Below, piece after piece: positions 21,516-30,148 of a DNA stretch of 60,836 nucleotides (positions are counted from its first letter, which is position 1; every line of letters begins with the position of its first letter). The DNA comes from JBBQZO01 sp038207625. Lineage in GTDB: Bacteria > Pseudomonadota > Gammaproteobacteria > Burkholderiales > Burkholderiaceae_D. The translations under genes and the position numbers were made by a program. The stretch spans positions 1 to 60,836 of the forward strand of contig JBBQZO010000035.1 of assembly GCA_038207625.1 (NCBI GenBank). The letters run 5' to 3'. Below the pieces are notes generated by a model. That model saw nothing but the letters and a program-made list of their open reading frames with translations, was not told where the DNA came from and did not search any database.

Positions 21516-22325
21516 CTAGGCGCGCGCGGTGGCAAACCCGAACAATGCATCGAGCACCGCATCCGGTTGTTCCGCCATCAGGGCATGGCCGCTATCGACG
21601 TGGGTAATTTTACTGTGTGCGATGGCCGCTGTCAGCAAACGCGTCGATTTGGACGGCGTCATCATGTCGCGGCTGCCGAACACGAACAGGGTGGGGCAGC
21701 GCACCGAGGCGGCGGCCACGGCGCCGTTGGCGTACGCATTGCAGGCGCTGAAATCGGTGTAGAACAACTGGGCCGGATTGATCTGCGACAGGCGCTGCAT
21801 CAGCCGGCGCGCGCCGCCCATGGTGTAAAAGCCCGGGCCGGGACAGGACGGCTTTTGCGCGATTGACGAGTGCGACCAGATGTTGACCATGTCGATCGCA
21901 CTGATCTCGTTGTCCCGGGCGGCAGCCAGCAGCGCGTCGGACACCTTCATCGGGAACGTCGTACCGAGCAGTGCCAGCTGGCTGACCCGCTGCGGTGCCT
22001 TGTGCGCCGCTTCCAGCGCGATCAAGGAACCCATGCTGTGGCCGATCAGCATAGCGCGCGCCGCGCCGGCCGCGTCCAGCACGGCCAGCAGCCAGTCGGC
22101 CAGCTGCTCGACCGTCTGTTTGGCCGCGCCCTTGCTGCGCCCGTGGCCGGGCAGGTCGACGGCCAGCACGTTGAAGCCGTGATGGGCGAAATAGCGGGTC
22201 TGCAAAATCCACACCGAGTGGTCGTTCTGCGCGCCGTGGATGAACACGGCACTGGGCAGGCGCGCGTCGAACGCTTTGCCGCCGGTGTAGCAATAGGCGT
22301 CGACGCCTTCCACGTTGAGGATCAT
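21516..22325 (-). CDS. alpha/beta-hydrolase
   Basis: A 269-residue alpha/beta-hydrolase fold protein. The oxyanion motif is FIHGAQNDHSVW, nucleophile Ser97 is in LIGHSMGSLIAL, an acid is likely in FVFGSRDMMTP, and His in VDSGHALMAEQP. It is cytoplasmic with no signal peptide. The substrate is unknown. Its start follows the stop of the MetY-like gene after one base, so coupling is likely; it might act on an ester or thioester linked to sulfur amino-acid metabolism, which is only inferred from position. MetX, whose fold is similar, is longer and has other motifs, so I do not call it MetX. Confidence 0.85.
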   Translation of the reverse strand: MILNVEGVDAYCYTGGKAFDARLPSAVFIHGAQNDHSVWILQTRYFAHHGFNVLAVDLPGHGRSKGAAKQTVEQLADWLLAVLDAAGAARAMLIGHSMGSLIALEAAHKAPQRVSQLALLGTTFPMKVSDALLAAARDNEISAIDMVNIWSHSSIAQKPSCPGPGFYTMGGARRLMQRLSQINPAQLFYTDFSACNAYANGAVAAASVRCPTLFVFGSRDMMTPSKSTRLLTAAIAHSKITHVDSGHALMAEQPDAVLDALFGFATARA

Positions 22326-22326
22326 G

Positions 22327-23637
22327 TCAGGCCCCTTTCTGCGACAGTTTCAAGCCGCGCGCCAGGTCTTCGATCAGGTCATCCGGGTCTTCCAGGCCAA
22401 CCGACAGGCGCATCGTGCCCTCGAGGATGCCGGAGGCCACCATCTGCTCGGTGGGCACGCGGAAATGGGTCGTCGAGGCCGGATGGATCACCAGCGACTT
22501 CGCGTCGCCCACGTTGGCCAGATGCGAGAACACCTTCAAGGCATCGACGAAGCGCCGCCCGGCCGCGCGATCGCCCTTGATGGCAAAGGTAAACACGGCG
22601 CCGCAGCCCTTGGGCAGCAGCGTCTTGGCCAGTTCGTAATCGGGGTGGCTGTCCAGTTCGGGATACGAGACCGATTCGACCGCCGGATTGTTGAGCAGGA
22701 ATTCAACCACCTTGCGCGTGTTGGCCACGTGCCGGTCCATGCGCAGGCTCAGTGTTTCGACTCCCTGCAGAATCGCGAACGCGTTATGCGGGCTCATCAC
22801 CGCGCCGAAGTCGCGCAGGCCCTCGCGCCGCGCGCGCAGTGCGAACGGTGCCACGGTCGATTCCTCGGCAAACACCATGCCGTGAAAGCCGTCATACGGT
22901 TCGCACAGTTCGGCGAAGCGGCCGGTCTTGTCGTAGGCGGCCTGCCAGTCGAAGGTGCCGCCGTCGACCAGCAGGCCGCCGATCGCGGTGCCATGCCCGC
23001 ACAGGAATTTGGTGGCCGAGTGGAATACCAGGTCGGCGCCATGCTCGAACGGGCGCAGCAGATAAGGCGTGGTGAAGGTCGAGTCGAGCATCAGCGGCAG
23101 GTGATGCTCGTGCGCGAGCTGCGACACGGCGGCGATGTTCAGCACATCGAGCCCGGGATTGCCCAATGTCTCGGCGAACAGTACGCGCGTGTTGGGCCGG
23201 ATCGCGGCGCGCCACGCGTCCAGGTCGCGCGGATCGACAAACGTGGTCTCGATGCCGAAGCGCTTGAGCGTGTAGGCGAGCAGGTTCTGCGAGCCGCCGT
23301 ACAGCGCGCGCGAAGCGACGATGTGGGCGCCGGCGCCGGCAATGGTCACCAGGCCCAGATGCATGGCGGCCTGGCCGCTGGCGGTGGCGATGCCGGCCAC
23401 GCCGCCTTCCAGTGCGGCGATGCGCTCTTCCAGCACCGCGTTGGTCGGATTCGAGATGCGCGAATAGACGTGGCCGGCGCGCTCCATGTTGAACAGCGCG
23501 GCCGCGTGGTCCGAATCCTTGAACGCGAAACTGGACGTGAAATGGATCGGTGTGGCGCGCGCGCCGGTGCTCGGATCGGGCGTCGCGCCGGCGTGCAGCG
23601 CGAGCGTGTCGAAGCCTGGATAGTGTGGTCCGCTCAT
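22327..23637 (-). CDS. PLP-dependent O-acetylhomoserine (thiol)-lyase/cystathionine gamma-synthase family
   Basis: A 436-residue Cys/Met-metabolism PLP enzyme. Lys210 in FHSATKFLCGHG is the cofactor lysine. YSRISNPTNAVLEERIAALEGG is the family signature, and ASGQAAMHL binds phosphate. The length and the GFDTLALHAG N-terminus fit MetY (O-acetylhomoserine sulfhydrylase), which makes homocysteine directly from sulfide. A long insertion of about 30 residues around GTFDWQAAYDKTGRFAEL is typical of MetY rather than MetB. The ATG at 23637 matches the family N-terminus; the upstream GTG/ATG extension does not. It is followed with almost no gap by the alpha/beta-hydrolase gene. Confidence 0.88.
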   Translation of the reverse strand: MSGPHYPGFDTLALHAGATPDPSTGARATPIHFTSSFAFKDSDHAAALFNMERAGHVYSRISNPTNAVLEERIAALEGGVAGIATASGQAAMHLGLVTIAGAGAHIVASRALYGGSQNLLAYTLKRFGIETTFVDPRDLDAWRAAIRPNTRVLFAETLGNPGLDVLNIAAVSQLAHEHHLPLMLDSTFTTPYLLRPFEHGADLVFHSATKFLCGHGTAIGGLLVDGGTFDWQAAYDKTGRFAELCEPYDGFHGMVFAEESTVAPFALRARREGLRDFGAVMSPHNAFAILQGVETLSLRMDRHVANTRKVVEFLLNNPAVESVSYPELDSHPDYELAKTLLPKGCGAVFTFAIKGDRAAGRRFVDALKVFSHLANVGDAKSLVIHPASTTHFRVPTEQMVASGILEGTMRLSVGLEDPDDLIEDLARGLKLSQKGA

Positions 23638-23712
23638 GATCAAACTCGTCGAAGAAAAGGATGGTGCGCATCGTAGCACCGATTCGCCGGCTTGCCACCA
23701 TGCGTAGGCCGC

Positions 23713-23727
23713 TTTTAGAAGCTAAAA
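23713..23727. repeat. short inverted repeat between metY-like and CBS genes
   Basis: TTTTAG-AAG-CTAAAA, 6-bp perfect arms, in the 233-bp divergent region. It could be an operator; no regulator is assigned. Confidence 0.3.
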
Positions 23728-23870
23728 TGGCATGGTCGGCATGTGCGTGCCGCCACAGCGCCCTGATTCATTGCAATGCTGGATTTTTCACCACGCTTAG
23801 GCTACATTCGCAATAAGACGTACACAAAAACAGCAGATTCAAAAATTCTCTACGGACAAGGGTGGCCAAA

Positions 23871-24320
23871 ATGAAAGTGTCAGAAATTCTTCAAGTCAAA
23901 GGCAACATCCTGTACACCGTCACGCCGGACATGGCCTTGGTCGACGCGGCCAACACGATGGCGGAAAAAGATATCGGTTCCTTGGTGGTGATGGAATTTG
24001 GTGATCTGGTCGGCATGCTGACCTTCCGCGAAGTGATCAAGGTGCTGCACGCAAACAACGGCTCGATTGGTCCTGGCACCGTGCGCAAGCACATGGACGA
24101 CCATCCGATCACGGTCACACCGGACACCGAGGTCAATGAAGTGCGCCGCATGATGCTGGAAAAGCACGCGCGTTACCTGCCGGTGATGGACGCGAAGGTG
24201 TTGCTGGGCGTAATCTCGTTTTATGACGTCGCCAAGGCGGTGCTGGAAGCGCAAAGCTTCGAGAACCGCATGCTCAAGGCCTACATCCGCGATTGGCCGG
24301 CCGAAGCGACCGAAGAATAA
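23871..24320 (+). CDS. CBS-domain protein
   Basis: A 149-residue protein made of two CBS motifs (about 4-60 and 70-138) and nothing else. Conserved pieces are YTVTPDMALVDAANTMAEKDIGSLVV and DHPITVTPDTEVNEVRRMM. Stand-alone CBS pairs bind adenine nucleotides and act as energy or redox sensors of partner enzymes. I chose the ATG at 23871 because AAGG at 23858-23861 is well spaced from it; a GTG at 23862 would add three residues but overlaps that site. No partner enzyme is adjacent. Confidence 0.85.
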   Translation: MKVSEILQVKGNILYTVTPDMALVDAANTMAEKDIGSLVVMEFGDLVGMLTFREVIKVLHANNGSIGPGTVRKHMDDHPITVTPDTEVNEVRRMMLEKHARYLPVMDAKVLLGVISFYDVAKAVLEAQSFENRMLKAYIRDWPAEATEE

Positions 24321-24421
24321 GCTTGCGGGCGCTCCTCCCCGGAGTCCCCTCGACATGCGCCAGCGGGATCAGCTCCCGCAGTGGCGGGGCGGGTGTGCCG
24401 GTGTGCGGGTGTGCGTTTGAT

Positions 24422-24457
24422 GCCGCGTCGCGTGCCGCGTCGCTTGCCGCGTCGCTT
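24422..24457. repeat. 12-bp tandem repeat (three units)
   Basis: GCCGCGTCGC(G/T)T is repeated three times head to tail. It is followed by a partial inverted copy (GGCGCGACG) and preceded by GGTGTGC-type short repeats at 24391-24415. It lies in the 295-bp gap between the CBS and MerR genes, which has no other recognisable content. Confidence 0.6.
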
Positions 24458-24574
24458 GGCGCGACGCCCGCCCGTCCTTGCCGGCGCCAAGTGACAATGC
24501 CGCGCCCATTTTCCCAAGCTTTCCTCTGACTGTACATGGTTGCCCTGGTGCCTGCGCCATGTTGAAATTGGCGC

Positions 24575-24605
24575 TTGACTTCGAGTGCGCTCCAACTAGT
24601 AAAGT
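24575..24605 (+). promoter_or_regulatory. MerR-type promoter with 19-bp spacer
   Basis: TTGACT (24575-24580), a 19-bp spacer and TAAAGT (24600-24605). The spacer holds a near-perfect dyad centred on GAGTGCGCTC. The overlong spacer with an internal dyad is the hallmark of promoters activated by MerR-family proteins, and the TTGACTTCGAGTGCGCTCCAAC layout resembles AdhR/YhdM-type operators. The predicted transcription start is only a few bases before the ATG at 24616. Confidence 0.7.
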
Positions 24606-24615
24606 GACCATCGTC

Positions 24616-25062
24616 ATGGAGACTTTTTATTCGATTTCGCAGATGGCCAGCCTGACCGGGTTGACCGAGCACACCTTGCGTTATTACGAGCGGATCGGGC
24701 TGGTACAGTCGGTGCTGCGCGCCAGCAGCGGACACCGGCAATACTCGTCGGCCGATCTGGTGTGGGTGGGTTTTCTGCTGCGCCTGCGCACGATCGGCAT
24801 GCCGATCCGCCAGATGCAGCAGTACGCTGCCTTGCGCCAGCAGGGCGACGGCACCGCTGCCGCGCGGCGCGGCATGCTCGAGACGCATTTGGACAAAGTC
24901 CGTGCGCGCTTGCAGCAGTTGCGCGAGTGCGAGCAGATTCTGATCGGGAAAGTGGCGCACTACGCAGCGATCGAAAAGACCATGACGTCATCTTCCACCA
25001 TTACCATCAAGAGGAAACGCCATGAACGAACGCTATCAACGGGGCCTGAAAAAATTAGCTGA
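24616..25062 (+). CDS. MerR-family transcriptional regulator (AdhR-like)
   Basis: A 148-residue regulator. The N-terminal winged helix-turn-helix YSISQMASLTGLTEHTLRYYERIGL (about 4-28) is followed by the second wing and a dimerisation coiled coil (about 80-120, KVRARLQQLRECEQIL). One Cys occurs in LRECEQIL, compatible with a redox- or electrophile-sensing mode, but a metal-binding loop is not evident. The tail is basic (TIKRKRHERTL). Its 3' end overlaps the carboxymuconolactone-decarboxylase gene by 41 bp, so the pair forms one transcription unit, probably autoregulated from the 19-bp-spacer promoter just upstream. No Shine-Dalgarno precedes the start, and the mRNA may be nearly leaderless. 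Confidence 0.9.
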   Translation: METFYSISQMASLTGLTEHTLRYYERIGLVQSVLRASSGHRQYSSADLVWVGFLLRLRTIGMPIRQMQQYAALRQQGDGTAAARRGMLETHLDKVRARLQQLRECEQILIGKVAHYAAIEKTMTSSSTITIKRKRHERTLSTGPEKIS

Positions 25063-25435
25063 AATCGACGGGGAGCAGGGCGCGCGCGTCGTCGCGAGCC
25101 TGCAAGAGATCGCCCCCGACTTTGCCACACTGTTGATTGAATTTGGTTTTGGCGACATCTATTCGCGCCCCGGCCTGGACCTGCGCTCACGCGAGCTGGG
25201 CGTGATCGCTGCGCTGACGGCGCTGGGCAACGCGGCGCCGCAGTTGAAGGTGCATATCCACGGCGCCCTCAACGTCGGCTGCACGCGCGAGCAGATTGTT
25301 GAAATGATGATGCAGATGGCGCTGTATGCAGGCTTCCCCGCCGCGCTGAACGCGCTGTTCGCCGCCAAGGAGGTCTTCAAGGAACTCGATGACCAGCCCA
25401 CATCGACCGTACGCGCAGTTGATGGGGCTCAATAA
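25022..25435 (+). CDS. carboxymuconolactone decarboxylase family protein
   Basis: A 137-residue CMD/AhpD-like all-helical protein. LDLRSRELGVIAALTALGNA and HIHGALNVGCTREQIVEMMMQMALYAGFP match the gamma-carboxymuconolactone decarboxylase branch. A single Cys in VGCTRE rather than the CxxC of AhpD argues against peroxidase activity. Family members next to MerR/AdhR regulators often accompany aldehyde or quinone detoxification, so a stress role is a reasonable inference. AGAGGAAA lies a few bases before the ATG. It overlaps merR by 41 bp in a different frame. Confidence 0.88.
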   Translation: MNERYQRGLKKLAEIDGEQGARVVASLQEIAPDFATLLIEFGFGDIYSRPGLDLRSRELGVIAALTALGNAAPQLKVHIHGALNVGCTREQIVEMMMQMALYAGFPAALNALFAAKEVFKELDDQPTSTVRAVDGAQ

Positions 25436-25512
25436 GTCTGCACAAACAGGTCGACGGGGCGCAAATGTGATGTGCACACTGGCCATTCCACAACGGTCAA
25501 CTTGGAGTGAGC

Positions 25513-26415
25513 ATGGACAACATCCTGTCCGAATCATCGGACGAGATTCGGCATCAACTGATCAACGATATCAAGATCATGCTGGCCTACGCGTTCGATG
25601 AGGGAAAGGAGTTGAGTGCGGGCATCACAGTTCAAGTTGATGCCTTGTGGCCCAAGCCCGCACCCTTGGTCCAGGTCGAGGGGGCGCTCGTTGCCAGTGT
25701 GGCGCCCGACAACACGGCGATGAGCATTCTGATGGATTTGCATGCGAAGCTGTCCAAGGTGGTTGCGCCGGCAACGCCGGTGTCAATCCAGATGACGACG
25801 CCGAGCTCAGGGGCGTGGGGTTTCTTCTGGCGTCCGCGCCTGATCGGCACGATGATCATTGCGTCGATCATTGCCGTCGTCGGGTTTATCACGACAAGTG
25901 TGGTGCAGACCGGCACAGCGACATGCTCGAACGGGTATGAGAATCTCAACTGGATTTTTGCGGCGGCGCTCGGAGCGGCGTTCTACACGCTGTTTACCGC
26001 ACACGACTATGTGAGAAATCGCACCTTCGACCCGACCTACAATGGCGTCTACGTTGTCCGGTTCATTCTTGGCGTGATCGCCGGATTCATTCTCGCCTAC
26101 GTCTCGAGCGTCTACGTGTTTGATACTTCGGGCCCAAATAAATTGAAGCCCGCACTGGTCGCGCTGTTGGGCGGATTTTCCACCGAGGCGGTCAACCAAA
26201 TCTTGCAGCGACTGGTCGACGTGCTGCTCGCCGCAGTCAAAGGCGACGGTTCCAGTGCGCTGAAGGCCAAGCAGGATGAGCTCAAAGCGAAGATGGAGGC
26301 GCAGGTGGCGGACGCAAAACAGAACTTGAAAAAAGGCTTGTCGGACGTTCTGTCCGATCCCATGTTGGCGGCGCCATTGCGCGACAAACTCAAGGCCGTC
26401 CAGGATCAAGACTAG
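25513..26415 (+). CDS. unrecognised membrane protein with N-terminal soluble and C-terminal coiled-coil parts
   Basis: A 300-residue protein I cannot assign. Residues 1 to about 105 are soluble and acidic. Three clear hydrophobic helices follow (about 110-131, 146-163, 181-203), plus a weaker one (about 211-228). The C-terminus (about 240-300) is a Lys/Ala/Gln/Asp heptad-like coiled coil (LKAKQDELKAKMEAQVADAKQ). The start is the ATG at 25513 with GGAG 5 bp upstream; a GTG at 25507 would add two residues. No operon partners: it lies 77 bp after the CMD gene. The helix-bundle-plus-coil layout resembles small stress- or effector-type membrane proteins, but nothing identifies a function. Confidence 0.75.
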   Translation: MDNILSESSDEIRHQLINDIKIMLAYAFDEGKELSAGITVQVDALWPKPAPLVQVEGALVASVAPDNTAMSILMDLHAKLSKVVAPATPVSIQMTTPSSGAWGFFWRPRLIGTMIIASIIAVVGFITTSVVQTGTATCSNGYENLNWIFAAALGAAFYTLFTAHDYVRNRTFDPTYNGVYVVRFILGVIAGFILAYVSSVYVFDTSGPNKLKPALVALLGGFSTEAVNQILQRLVDVLLAAVKGDGSSALKAKQDELKAKMEAQVADAKQNLKKGLSDVLSDPMLAAPLRDKLKAVQDQD

Positions 26416-26478
26416 TCGTTACAGGACGCGCGCGGCACGTCGTGCGCTGCTGGCACCAGCGCCCGACGCTGGCCGCGA

Positions 26479-28737
26479 TCAGGCGGCGCTGATCAGTGGC
26501 GTGTTGTTGAGCCAGTCGGTGAGTACGGTCGAGGCCATCGGACGCGCGAACAGGAAGCCTTGCGCCAGCGGGCAGCCCAGCGCTTGCAGGATCTGCGCCT
26601 GGCGCTCGTCCTCAACGCCTTCGGCGATCACCGACAAGCCCAGGTTGCGGCCCAGTTGAATGACCATCTCGGCGATGCTGCTGCCGCGCGCAGAACCGGT
26701 GATTTCGGTGACGAAGGCGCGGTCGATCTTCAGGCGGTCGACCTGCAGGCGCTGCAGGTAAGACAGCGACGAGAAGCCGGTGCCGAAGTCGTCGATGGCG
26801 ATCGACACGCCGGTGTGCTTGATCTGCGCCAGCATCTTGATCAGCAGGTCCGGTTCTTCCATCGCCATCGACTCGGTGATTTCCAGCTCGACGAATTCGG
26901 GCGGCGCCTTGGTGTCTTCCAGCGCATTGCGCAGCATCTCGAGGAACAATGGGTGGCGGAACTGCACCTGCGAGACGTTAATCGACATCATGAAATCGTG
27001 GTGGCCCTGCTCGCGGATGCGTACCAGCTCGTGGCAGGCAGTGCGCAGCACCCATTCGCCGATATCGATGATCAGGCCCGAATACTCGGCGATCGGGATG
27101 AACCGGTCGGGCGAGATGAAACTGCCGTCAGTGGTCTGCCAGCGCAGCAGCGCCTCGGCGCCGACCGGGCGGCGCGTGATCAGGTCGATCTGCGGCTGGT
27201 ACACGACGAACAGTTCCTGTTTCGAAAACGCGGTGCGCAGCGCATGCATCATGCGCACCCGCTCGCGGATCTCGACGCCCATGCTGCGCGAGAAGTAGAA
27301 GTGGCCGGCGCGCTGCTGGGTCTTGGCGCGCTTCAAGGCGATGTCGGCATCTTTGAGCGCGTCGGCGCCGCTGCCGTCGTGCTCGCCCAGTCGCACCAGG
27401 CCCAGCGTGGCCGACAATTGCACGTCCTGGCCGTCGATGCTGAACGGGGTCGCAAACAGTTGCAAGATATTGATGGGATTGACTTGCTGCGCATCGCCCA
27501 GCACACAGAAGATGTCGCCGCCGATGCGCGCCACCGTCAGTTGGTTGCCCAGCCGCGATTGCAAGCGCGCCGCCACGGCCACCAGCAGCAGGTCGCCAAA
27601 CTGATGGCCCAGCGCGTCATTGGTTTCCGCAAAATGGTCCAGGTCGACCAGCGACAAGGTCGCCTCGTCCTTGGCCGGACCGGCCAGCGTCGCGTCGAGC
27701 AGTTCGACCAGCCGGGTGCGATTAGGCAGCTTGGACAGTTGATCGTAAAAGGCTGCGTTATGCAGGTGAGTGACCAATTCGACATTGTCGAGACCGACGG
27801 CCACATTGCTGCAAAACACATCGAGCAGGCGCTCATTGATTTCGTTAAGGGGGTGGTCCATTTCGAGGAAGGCGACGAAGTTGCGTCCCGCCTTGCCGGG
27901 GAAGTACAGCGTGACAAAACCGTCACCGTAGATATTGCGCCTTTGCGACAAGGTGCGGTCCATCGCGCCGACCACGCGTTCGTCGTCGGCCGCGGTCAGG
28001 TGGCCCACCGACAGGCGGCGCAGATTGCCCGCCGTGGCCATCGTAAACAGCTCATGGCAGCGTCCGTCGGGGCATTCTTGCACGCACAGCACACCATCGG
28101 GCTTTACGCCGAGCAAGTCGGAAATCTGCGCCAGCACGCCGGCGGCAAAGTTCTGCACGCCATGCAGCGCCATCAGTTCGGTGCTGGCACGTACGATCTG
28201 ATCGAGCCCGCGCCGGCTCGCGTTGATCGCGCGGATCTGCTCGTACGAGCGGATCGCCGCCGTTACGGTGGTAAACAGCTTGATGCGGGTCAGCTCGGAT
28301 TTGGTCTTGTAATCGTTGATGTCGAAATCGCAAATGGCGTCGATTTCCGGGGCGTAGCCCGGCTGGCCGGTGCGCAGGATGATGCGCACGTCGGCCAGCT
28401 TGAGTGTTTCGCGGATGTAGCGCACCAGATGCAGGCCGGCATCGTCCTGTTCCATCACCACGTCGAGCAAGATGACGGCGATTTCGCCCTCGTGCTTGAG
28501 CAATTCGCGCGCCTGCCCGGCCGAGTACGCATGGACGAATTCAAGCGGCCGATGCTGCATGTCAAGGTTACCCAAGGCAAACGTCGTCGTCGAATGTACA
28601 TCCTCGTCATCGTCGATGATCATCACGCGCCACACCTGGCGTTCGGTGGACGCCAGGGCTGCGGGATGCTCTTCCAGAAACACCAGATCGTCGTGATCGT
28701 CCTTGACGGGGTCTAAGGGCGTGCTCGATGGGGGCAT
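26479..28737 (-). CDS. response regulator with DUF3369, degenerate GGDEF and EAL domains
   Basis: A 752-residue cytoplasmic protein. The receiver domain (about 35-155) has the acidic pocket IIDDDED and phospho-acceptor Asp92 in VILLDVVM. DUF3369, a GAF-like sensor, covers about 175-330. The GGDEF domain has the signature changed to GGDIF, so it is probably not a cyclase and may bind GTP. The EAL domain has intact EALLRW, ELEITES and DDFGTGFSSLSYL motifs, so c-di-GMP phosphodiesterase activity is expected. The ATG at 28737 has GGAG 9 bp upstream; an earlier ATG at 28746 abuts that site. No cognate kinase is adjacent. It converges with the unknown membrane gene. Confidence 0.92.
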   Translation of the reverse strand: MPPSSTPLDPVKDDHDDLVFLEEHPAALASTERQVWRVMIIDDDEDVHSTTTFALGNLDMQHRPLEFVHAYSAGQARELLKHEGEIAVILLDVVMEQDDAGLHLVRYIRETLKLADVRIILRTGQPGYAPEIDAICDFDINDYKTKSELTRIKLFTTVTAAIRSYEQIRAINASRRGLDQIVRASTELMALHGVQNFAAGVLAQISDLLGVKPDGVLCVQECPDGRCHELFTMATAGNLRRLSVGHLTAADDERVVGAMDRTLSQRRNIYGDGFVTLYFPGKAGRNFVAFLEMDHPLNEINERLLDVFCSNVAVGLDNVELVTHLHNAAFYDQLSKLPNRTRLVELLDATLAGPAKDEATLSLVDLDHFAETNDALGHQFGDLLLVAVAARLQSRLGNQLTVARIGGDIFCVLGDAQQVNPINILQLFATPFSIDGQDVQLSATLGLVRLGEHDGSGADALKDADIALKRAKTQQRAGHFYFSRSMGVEIRERVRMMHALRTAFSKQELFVVYQPQIDLITRRPVGAEALLRWQTTDGSFISPDRFIPIAEYSGLIIDIGEWVLRTACHELVRIREQGHHDFMMSINVSQVQFRHPLFLEMLRNALEDTKAPPEFVELEITESMAMEEPDLLIKMLAQIKHTGVSIAIDDFGTGFSSLSYLQRLQVDRLKIDRAFVTEITGSARGSSIAEMVIQLGRNLGLSVIAEGVEDERQAQILQALGCPLAQGFLFARPMASTVLTDWLNNTPLISAA

Positions 28738-29009
28738 GTGTCGCATCTCCAGAATGATCTCAATGTTCTTTCACGTCAAGTATATAGCGGTTTATTGGAA
28801 AAGAGGACCAATAAGATCGTTTACCACCATACGGTAAGGGTCACCCAAACATTCTAGGTCACAAATTGCTTAAAAACCGGGCAGATTGTGGTCGCGTCGT
28901 GGGACAGCGGTGGCGCGCGCGACGCCGCCCAGGCCTGCATGCGGCGGGCCCGACGCCGAAACGCGCGCGGACTGGTAGAATTAGCCTTTCACTCAACTAC
29001 TTTCCCACC

Positions 29010-30107
29010 ATGTCCGGCAATACTTTTGGCAAGCTGTTTACCGTTACCACATTTGGCGAATCGCACGGACCGGCGATCGGCTGCGTGATCGATGGCTGTC
29101 CTCCAGGCATGGTGCTGTCGGAGAGCGACATCCAGCCCGAACTGGACCGTCGCAAGCCGGGCACCTCGCGCCATGTGACCCAGCGCCAGGAGTCCGACAC
29201 GGTCGAAATTCTGTCGGGCGTGTATCAGGGCGTCACCACCGGCACGCCGATCGCCTTGCTGATCCGCAATGAAGATCAGCGCAGCAAGGATTATGGCAAC
29301 ATCGCCGACAGCTTCCGCCCTGGCCATGCCGATTACACCTACTGGCACAAATACGGCGTGCGCGATCCGCGCGGCGGCGGCCGCTCGTCGGCGCGCCTGA
29401 CGGCGCCAGTGGTGGGCGCGGCGGCGATCGCCAAAAAATGGCTGTTCCAACAATACGGCACCACCTTCATGGGCTGCATGAGCCAGCTGGGCGATATCGC
29501 CGTGCCGTTCCAGGGCTGGGAACACGTGTCCGCCAATCCCTTCTTCGCCGCCAGCGCCGACGTCGACCTGATTGCGCGCATGGAGGCGGCGATGGATGAG
29601 CTGCGCCGCGCGGGTGACTCGATCGGCGCGCGCATCGACGTGGTGGCGCACAAGGTGCCGGTCGGATTGGGCCAGCCGATCTACGACAAGCTCGACGCCG
29701 ACATCGCCTACGCGATGATGGGCATTAACGCGGTGAAGGGCATCGAGATCGGCGCTGGCTTCAAGTCGGTCGCGCAAAAAGGCTCGCAGCACGGCGACGA
29801 GCTGACGCCCGACGGCTTCGTCGGCAACAATGCCGGCGGCATGCTGGGCGGTATCTCGACCGGTCAGGACATCACCGTGTCGATCGCCATCAAGCCCACG
29901 TCGTCGATCCGCACACCGCGCCGCTCGATCGACAAGGAGGGCAATCCGGTGATGGTGGAAACCTTCGGCCGGCACGACCCTTGCGTGGGCATCCGCGCCA
30001 CGCCGATCGCCGAAGCGATGCTGGCGCTGGTGCTGATGGATCACGCGCTGATGCAGCGTGCCCAGTGTGGCGACGTGCGCGTGTCCACGCCCGATATCGC
30101 CGCCTAA
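29010..30107 (+). CDS. aroC: chorismate synthase
   Basis: A 365-residue enzyme of the shikimate pathway that converts EPSP to chorismate using reduced FMN. The signatures GESHGPAIGCVIDGCPPG, GVYQGVTTGTPIALLI, and RPGHADYTYWHKYGVRDPRGGGRSSAR (FMN/EPSP-binding) are intact. The ATG at 29010 matches the family start MSGNTFGKLFTVTTFGESHG; the upstream frame extension is unrelated. The MFS gene follows 41 bp downstream, and a small GC hairpin sits between them. Confidence 0.97.
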   Translation: MSGNTFGKLFTVTTFGESHGPAIGCVIDGCPPGMVLSESDIQPELDRRKPGTSRHVTQRQESDTVEILSGVYQGVTTGTPIALLIRNEDQRSKDYGNIADSFRPGHADYTYWHKYGVRDPRGGGRSSARLTAPVVGAAAIAKKWLFQQYGTTFMGCMSQLGDIAVPFQGWEHVSANPFFAASADVDLIARMEAAMDELRRAGDSIGARIDVVAHKVPVGLGQPIYDKLDADIAYAMMGINAVKGIEIGAGFKSVAQKGSQHGDELTPDGFVGNNAGGMLGGISTGQDITVSIAIKPTSSIRTPRRSIDKEGNPVMVETFGRHDPCVGIRATPIAEAMLALVLMDHALMQRAQCGDVRVSTPDIAA

Positions 30108-30112
30108 ATCCC

Positions 30113-30133
30113 CGGGGCGGCCCGGCCGCCCCG
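30113..30133 (+). terminator. GC hairpin between aroC and the MFS gene
   Basis: CGGGGCGG-CCCGG-CCGCCCCG, a perfect 8-bp stem 6 bp past the aroC stop with no T-tract. It may attenuate readthrough or merely stabilise the aroC 3' end. Confidence 0.35.
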
Positions 30134-30148
30134 TCGTCGTGCCAGCCC

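Noticed and set aside
24369..24617. 82-codon minus-strand frame with ATRQATRHATRHQ-type repeats
   Set aside because: The protein repeats are just the translation of the 12-bp DNA repeats, and the start overlaps the merR promoter.
26560..28716. 718-codon open frame antisense to the EAL response regulator
   Set aside because: Antisense shadow with Gln/Arg/His-rich low-information sequence.
28751..28779. Minus-strand TTGACG-N17-CATTCT promoter candidate
   Set aside because: Transcription would begin downstream of the GGAG used by the response-regulator gene, leaving it without a ribosome-binding site.
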